Assembly: GCA_050943435.1 (NCBI GenBank)
Contig: JBMNPE010000057.1
Location: 1-9,710, forward strand
DNA length: 9,710 nt
Direction: 5' to 3'
Source: RGIG5675 sp050943435
GTDB lineage: Bacteria; Bacillota; Clostridia; Oscillospirales; Ruminococcaceae
The notes below the pieces were generated by a model. It was not told the origin of the DNA. It was given only the letters and a program-made list of their open reading frames with translations, and ran no database searches. The translations under genes were made by a program, and so were the position numbers. Positions within the stretch are counted from its first letter, which is position 1. Every line of letters starts with the position of its first letter. Of the stretch, positions 5,639 through 9,710 are shown piece by piece.

Positions 5639-8600
5639 TCACCTGACGACCACGTTTCCGCTTCCTGCCGTCTTCTCCAGGTACCACATGAGGTCGCTGT
5701 CCTGGCAGACGCCGAGGCTCGCGGGGGCGGAATAATATTTACCGTCTGACTCATTATAGAGCACGAGAGGCGTGTCTCCGCTGAAAATCCTCACCGCGCA
5801 TATTATTTTATTATAAACATCTCCTGTCATGTTTGGAACTTTTATGAATAATCTTTTCCTCTTCCGGGCCTTTTTCGGGGGATTTGAGGGCTTTCCTGCC
5901 CCGGGATGGGCACTCATGTAGTCGTCCACGCTTGAGACTGCTGAGCAGATGAGCTTTGCGGGCTCGTCCTCCCTCACGGAGAGCCTCGCCTCCACGACTG
6001 CTACTGATGCGGGGACGAGGAGGCCCCTCACCTCGTCGAGCACGTTCTGGAACACCAGCATCTCAATGGACCCGGTTAAGTCCTCCACTGTCACATAGGC
6101 TATCATTGTGTTCTTTTTTGTGACCTTTATGTTGACTGAGGTTATAGAGCACAGCAAGACGACGTTCTCGTTGTCGTGCGATACAGCGTATTCCTGGCTC
6201 CTCATATCCGCTACAGTGCACGTGCTTATCTTCCCGGCGGCCTCCGCGTAGTCCTCGAGGGGGTGTCCCGAGAGGTAGAGCCCGGTCGTCTCCTTTTCGA
6301 GCCTCAGCTTGTCGGCCCTGTCGTACTCGGCATCGGTGTTTATCCTTACCTCGTCCGAAGCTCCCGAATCCTGCAGGCTGCTCTCAAAAAGGGATGTCTG
6401 CCCGTCCACGTTGCGCTTGCGGTCCTCCTCGAGGTCGTCCAGGATCCTGTCGAGGCCCTGTATGAGCCCGAGCCTCGGGAGCCCGAAGCAGTCGAACGCA
6501 CCGCACATAATGAGGTTTTCGAGGGCCCTCCTGTTGAGTTCGGTCCCGCCGGTCCTCCTCAGGAAATCCATGAAGCTTTTGAAATCCCCGCTTTCGCGCT
6601 CCTTTACGATGGAGTCTATCTGGCTCCTGCCCACGCCCTTTACGGCGCAGAGCCCGAACCTTACGGCCCCGTCCTCGCAGGTGAATCCGCTCACGCTCCT
6701 GTTTATGTCAGGCGGCAGTATCTTTATCCCGAGCCTCCTGCACTCTGTAATGTACTTTATGACGTCGTCCGTCACGTCGATAACCGAGGTGAGAAGCGCG
6801 GCCATGAATTCAGCCGGGTAATGGCATTTTAAGTATGCGGTCTCATACGCCACGCAGGCGTATGCAGCTGCGTGGGACTTGTTGAAGGCATACGAGGCGA
6901 AGTTCGCCATCTCGCCGTATATCTCCCTCGCGGTTTCCTCGCTTATGCCGTTCTTGATGCATCCGGGGCACTCCTTGCCGGGCTCCGTGCTCCCGAATAT
7001 GAACCTCTCGCCGGCCTCCTCCATTACGGCCTTCTTCTTTTTGGCCATCGCCCTCCTCACGAGGTCGGCCTGCCCGTAGCTGAACCCTGCGAGTGCCCTG
7101 AATATCTGCATGACCTGCTCCTGGTAGACTATGCACCCGTAGGTGACCTCGAGTATGGGCTTTAGCCTCGGGTCCTTGTACTTTATGTTCTCGGGATGGT
7201 GGCGGTTCTCTATGTAGGTGGGTATCGAATCCATAGGGCCCGGCCTGTAGAGGGAAACCACGGCTATCAGGTCCTCGATTGTCTCCGGAACGAGCTGCGT
7301 GAGCACCTGCGTCATTCCCGATGATTCGAACTGGAATACTCCGACGGTATCGCCCCTGGCGAGCATCTTAAAGGTCTCCGGGTCGTCCATCGGTATGGAA
7401 GACACCGAAAACTCCGGATTTTTCCTCTTTACGTCCTTTTCCGTGTCGCTTATCACCGTGAGGGTCTTGAGGCCCAGGAAGTCCATCTTGAGGAGCCCCA
7501 GCTCCTCGAGGGCCGTCATAGTGTACTCCGTGACGGACTGGCCGTCGTTGACCGCGAGCGGGACGTAGCTCATGACCTCGTCCCTTGTTATGACGACTCC
7601 TGCCGCATGGGTCGAGGCGTGCCTCGGCATACCCTCTACCCTGGAAGCCAGGTCTATGAGTTTAGCGACCTGCGGGTCCTCATCGCACATGCGCTTTAAA
7701 TCGGGGGAAATCTCCATCGCCTTGCTGAGCGTCATCCCCAGCTGCTGCGGTATCGTCTTGGCGACTGCGTCGACCCTGCCGTAGCTCATTCCCATGACGC
7801 GGCCTATGTCCCTCACGGCCTGCCTCGCCTTGAGGGTGCCGAAGGTCACTATCTGGGCCACGTGTGAAGGGGTGTACTTCCTCGTGACGTAGTCTATTAC
7901 CTGCTGCCTCTTTTCGAAGCAGAAGTCTATGTCGAAGTCCGGCATCGTGACCCTCTCGGGGTTTAGGAACCTCTCGAACAGCAGGTTGTACCTCATCGGG
8001 TCGATTCCCGTTATCCCCATGCAGTACGCAGCGAGGCTTCCGGCCCCGGAGCCCCTTCCGGGCCCCACCGGAATGTCGTGCGTCTTTGCGTAGTGGACGA
8101 AATCCCAGACAATCAGGTAGTAGTCTATGTATCCCATCTTCCTGATGACCGAAATCTCGTACTCGAGCCTGTCGGTCACCTCTTTCGAGGGATTTTCGCC
8201 GTATTTTTCCTTTAAGCCGTCCCTGCAGAGTTTTAAGAAGAACTCCTCGTTGGGGGATCCGTCCGGCGTCGAGAAATGCGGGAGCTTCGTGACCCCGAAC
8301 TGGAAGTCGTAATTGCACTTGTCCGCTATCTTCTTCGTATTCGTGACGGCTTCCGGTACGTATTTGAAGAGCTCCGCCATCTCCCCGGTGGATCTCACGT
8401 AGAAGTTGTCCGTCGTGAACTCTAGGACCGAGTCCTCCATCGTGTGGTTCGTCTGGATGCAGATTAGTGCGTGCTGCATCTCGAAATCCTGCTTCTCTAT
8501 GTAGTGGCAGTCGTTTGTCGCTGCAAGCTCTATCCCGAGCTCCTTCGAGAGCTTTATTATCTCCGGGATTATCCTCTTCTGCTCGGGGATCCCGTGGTCC

Positions 8601-9130
8601 TGCAGCTCCAGGTAGTAGTCTTCGCCGAACAGGCCCTTGTAGAAGAGCGCCGCCTCCTTCGCGGCCTCGTAGTCGCCGGCGAGCAGCGCCTGCGGAATCT
8701 CGCCTGCAAGGCAGGCGGAGAGGCAGACGAGCCCCTCGTGGTATTTTGTGAGCAGCTCCCTGTCAATCCTCGGCTTTGAGTAGAATCCCTCTATGTTTGA
8801 GAGCGACACGAGCTTGATGAGGTTCTGGTATCCCGTTTCGTTCTTGACGAGCAGTATCAGGTGGTAAGGGGAAGAATCGAGCCTCGGGACCCTGTCCTTC
8901 CTGGTCCTGCGCGCCACGTAGACCTCGCAGCCGATTATAGGCTTTATGCCCTTTTTCTTAGCGGCCTTGTAGAACTCTACGCAGCCGTACATGACACCGT
9001 GGTCCGTAATGGCCACGGCAGTCTGCCCCAGCTCCGCTATTTTGTCCATCAGCCTGTCGATGCGGCAGGCCCCGTCAAGGAGGCTGTATTCCGTGTGCAG
9101 GTGCAGGTGCACGAAGTCACTTCTGTCCAT
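5639..9130 (-). CDS. dnaE: DNA polymerase III alpha subunit, DnaE type, with PHP domain
   Basis: This is a replicative C-family DNA polymerase of 1163 residues, close to E. coli DnaE (1160). Domains in order: PHP about 1-270, with HLHLHTEYSLLDG (8-20), ITDHG (41-45), KPIIGCEVYVA (63-73) and NDCHY (206-210), keeping the metal-ligand histidines and aspartates; palm and fingers with GPGRGSGAGS (356-365), MPDFDIDF (396-403; D400 and D402 catalytic) and LLKMDFLG (546-553; D550 catalytic), then AFNKSHAAAYA (748-758); helix-hairpin-helix near AVKGVGRSQI (829-838); beta-clamp motif QTSLF (911-915); OB fold about 985-1070; basic linker KKARKRKR (1086-1093); and a C-terminal domain. The ATG at 9130 overlaps the whiA stop by 14 bases and has GGGAGGG at 9136-9142. 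In Clostridia this enzyme usually works beside PolC; no polC is in the window. CPGC (721-724) sits in a short insertion known, as I recall, from clostridial relatives. Confidence 0.97.
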   Translation of the reverse strand: MDRSDFVHLHLHTEYSLLDGACRIDRLMDKIAELGQTAVAITDHGVMYGCVEFYKAAKKKGIKPIIGCEVYVARRTRKDRVPRLDSSPYHLILLVKNETGYQNLIKLVSLSNIEGFYSKPRIDRELLTKYHEGLVCLSACLAGEIPQALLAGDYEAAKEAALFYKGLFGEDYYLELQDHGIPEQKRIIPEIIKLSKELGIELAATNDCHYIEKQDFEMQHALICIQTNHTMEDSVLEFTTDNFYVRSTGEMAELFKYVPEAVTNTKKIADKCNYDFQFGVTKLPHFSTPDGSPNEEFFLKLCRDGLKEKYGENPSKEVTDRLEYEISVIRKMGYIDYYLIVWDFVHYAKTHDIPVGPGRGSGAGSLAAYCMGITGIDPMRYNLLFERFLNPERVTMPDFDIDFCFEKRQQVIDYVTRKYTPSHVAQIVTFGTLKARQAVRDIGRVMGMSYGRVDAVAKTIPQQLGMTLSKAMEISPDLKRMCDEDPQVAKLIDLASRVEGMPRHASTHAAGVVITRDEVMSYVPLAVNDGQSVTEYTMTALEELGLLKMDFLGLKTLTVISDTEKDVKRKNPEFSVSSIPMDDPETFKMLARGDTVGVFQFESSGMTQVLTQLVPETIEDLIAVVSLYRPGPMDSIPTYIENRHHPENIKYKDPRLKPILEVTYGCIVYQEQVMQIFRALAGFSYGQADLVRRAMAKKKKAVMEEAGERFIFGSTEPGKECPGCIKNGISEETAREIYGEMANFASYAFNKSHAAAYACVAYETAYLKCHYPAEFMAALLTSVIDVTDDVIKYITECRRLGIKILPPDINRSVSGFTCEDGAVRFGLCAVKGVGRSQIDSIVKERESGDFKSFMDFLRRTGGTELNRRALENLIMCGAFDCFGLPRLGLIQGLDRILDDLEEDRKRNVDGQTSLFESSLQDSGASDEVRINTDAEYDRADKLRLEKETTGLYLSGHPLEDYAEAAGKISTCTVADMRSQEYAVSHDNENVVLLCSITSVNIKVTKKNTMIAYVTVEDLTGSIEMLVFQNVLDEVRGLLVPASVAVVEARLSVREDEPAKLICSAVSSVDDYMSAHPGAGKPSNPPKKARKRKRLFIKVPNMTGDVYNKIICAVRIFSGDTPLVLYNESDGKYYSAPASLGVCQDSDLMWYLEKTAGSGNVVVR
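5810..5838 (-). promoter_or_regulatory. Candidate internal promoter for pfkA within dnaE
   Basis: In an AT-rich patch of the dnaE 3' end, the minus strand reads TTCCAA (5833-5838), a 17-base spacer, then a perfect TATAAT (5810-5815). The -35 matches TTGACA at 3 of 6 positions, while spacer and -10 are ideal. It is about 190 bases upstream of the pfkA ATG and points at it. Coding constraint (codons for Val-Tyr-Asn-Lys) could produce TATAAT by chance, so this is a candidate only. Confidence 0.35.
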
Positions 9131-9710
9131 TTGTTCCCTCCCTGAGCTCTGCTGCTATGCTCCTTATTTTTGAGAGCCTGTGCGAAACCCCAGATTTTGT
9201 GAGCCCCCTGCCGGTCTTTGCGCCTAGTTCAGTGAGCGACAGCTCCGGGTTTTCCACCCTGAGCCCCGCTATCTCCCTCAGTTCTTCGGAGAGGACCTCG
9301 AGTCCCGCATTTTCCTCGATGTACCTTATTGCGTCTATGTCATCCTGGGCGGCGTTTACGGTCTTGTCTATGTTTGCGCTCTCGAAGTTCACTCTCCTGT
9401 TTGTGTCGTTCCTTAAGCTCTTGTAGATCTTGAGGTTCATGAGGTCCATCGCGCTGTTCGAGGCCCCCATGAACGTGAGAGCGTCCACTATGGACTCGCT
9501 GTCCTTGATGTAGGCTATGTACCTGTTTCCGCGGTTCCTTATCTTCATCTGCACCCCGGCCTCGTAAAAGAGCTCCACCAGGTCGTAGGTGAGGTTCTTC
9601 CTCGGGCATGTGAACTCGAGAATATACTCCTTCGAGGGGTCCGCCATAACCCCGCAGGCTATGAAAGCTCCTGCGCAGAATGCCCCGGGGCACGAAGAGC
9701 ACCTGAAATT
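9117..9710 (-). CDS. whiA: DNA-binding protein WhiA, 5' end beyond window
   Basis: WhiA is a conserved Gram-positive protein: a sporulation transcription factor in Streptomyces and a nucleoid-associated protein linked to cell division and chromosome segregation in Bacillus. The 197 visible residues are the C-terminal two thirds; about 100 N-terminal residues lie past 9710. The frame stays open from the internal ATG at 9647 to the window edge and encodes the family block AGAFIACGVMADPSKEYILE (13-32 of the visible part), part of the LAGLIDADG-like fold. NDTNRRVNFESANIDKT comes in mid-protein, then DAIRYIEENAGLEVLSEELR, and a C-terminal helix-turn-helix domain with LREIAGLRVENPELSLTELG and KSGVSHRLSKIRSIA. 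It overlaps dnaE by 14 bases. Four cysteines in a C-x2-C-x4-C-x6-C pattern (visible residues 4-19) cover the start of the first LAGLIDADG-like block, where relatives typically read closer to FLRGAFL. Confidence 0.94.
   Translation of the reverse strand, partial: NFRCSSCPGAFCAGAFIACGVMADPSKEYILEFTCPRKNLTYDLVELFYEAGVQMKIRNRGNRYIAYIKDSESIVDALTFMGASNSAMDLMNLKIYKSLRNDTNRRVNFESANIDKTVNAAQDDIDAIRYIEENAGLEVLSEELREIAGLRVENPELSLTELGAKTGRGLTKSGVSHRLSKIRSIAAELREGTNGQK
9136..9142 (-). promoter_or_regulatory. Ribosome binding site of dnaE inside the whiA 3' end
   Basis: GGGAGGG lies 5 bases before the dnaE ATG at 9130 and within the last codons of whiA. It fixes the dnaE start and indicates that dnaE is translated from the whiA transcript. 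Confidence 0.7.

Noticed and set aside
5622..5687. Upstream in-frame start for pfkA
   Set aside because: It would add 22 mostly basic residues, overlap dnaE by 49 bases and lack the good ribosome binding site found before 5621.
6176..6832. 218-codon plus-strand open frame
   Set aside because: It lies wholly antisense to dnaE codons for conserved domains, resembles no family and has no supported start; a by-product of GC-rich coding sequence.
7680..8318. 212-codon minus-strand open frame in another phase of dnaE
   Set aside because: It covers the polymerase active-site region of dnaE, and its Arg/Gly/His-rich composition is typical of a shifted reading of GC-rich DNA.
9117..9647. WhiA beginning at the internal ATG at 9647
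   Set aside because: The same frame is open upstream to the window edge and encodes the conserved AGAFIACG block, so this ATG is internal and the gene is cut by the window.
1..9710. CRISPR array, tRNA or rRNA genes, insertion sequences, defence or toxin-antitoxin systems
   Set aside because: No regularly spaced repeats, cloverleaf, terminal repeats or related proteins were seen; almost every base lies in a recognised housekeeping gene.

Overview
The window is an ordinary bacterial core-genome segment in which every supported gene lies on the minus strand. Reading in the direction of transcription (from 9710 down to 1) the order is whiA (5' end outside the window) - dnaE - pfkA - [promoter] - yqhY/Asp23 family - nusB - xseA - xseB - ispA - dxs (3' end outside the window). 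WhiA, a YqhY-type Asp23 protein next to nusB, and the nusB-xseA-xseB-ispA-dxs block together point to the Firmicutes (Bacillota), most likely an anaerobic Clostridia lineage. The DNA is GC-rich for that group, yet Arg is mostly AGG and Ile mostly ATA, so I cannot place it more finely.

Region 1 (9710-4641) is a whiA-dnaE-pfkA run. The whiA and dnaE genes overlap by 14 bases and only 17 bases separate dnaE from pfkA, which suggests co-transcription. It joins a division/nucleoid-linked DNA-binding protein, a DNA polymerase III alpha subunit with apparently intact PHP metal ligands, and an ATP-type 6-phosphofructokinase whose usual allosteric-site residues are partly replaced. A second, weaker promoter candidate lies inside the AT-rich 3' end of dnaE and could give pfkA its own transcript.

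Region 2 (4640-4566) is the only real intergenic gap. It holds a perfect extended -10 (TGCTATAAT) on the minus strand and the ribosome binding site of the next gene, so it probably starts a second operon.

Region 3 (4565-1) is a compact operon with overlaps of 4, 20 and 8 bases at three junctions: yqhY-like, nusB (rRNA antitermination), xseA/xseB (exonuclease VII), ispA (prenyl diphosphate synthase) and dxs (first step of the MEP isoprenoid pathway). The dxs and ispA genes act at the two ends of one pathway. Compared with the familiar Bacillus layout, folD is missing between nusB and xseA; a 50-base spacer with a GC hairpin sits there instead.

I see no tRNA, rRNA, CRISPR, transposon, phage or toxin-antitoxin signal, and no unknown multi-gene system. 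The points worth a second look are residue-level oddities (PfkA effector site, Dxs active-site loops, WhiA cysteine cluster), the two promoter candidates, the hairpin and the codon skew.
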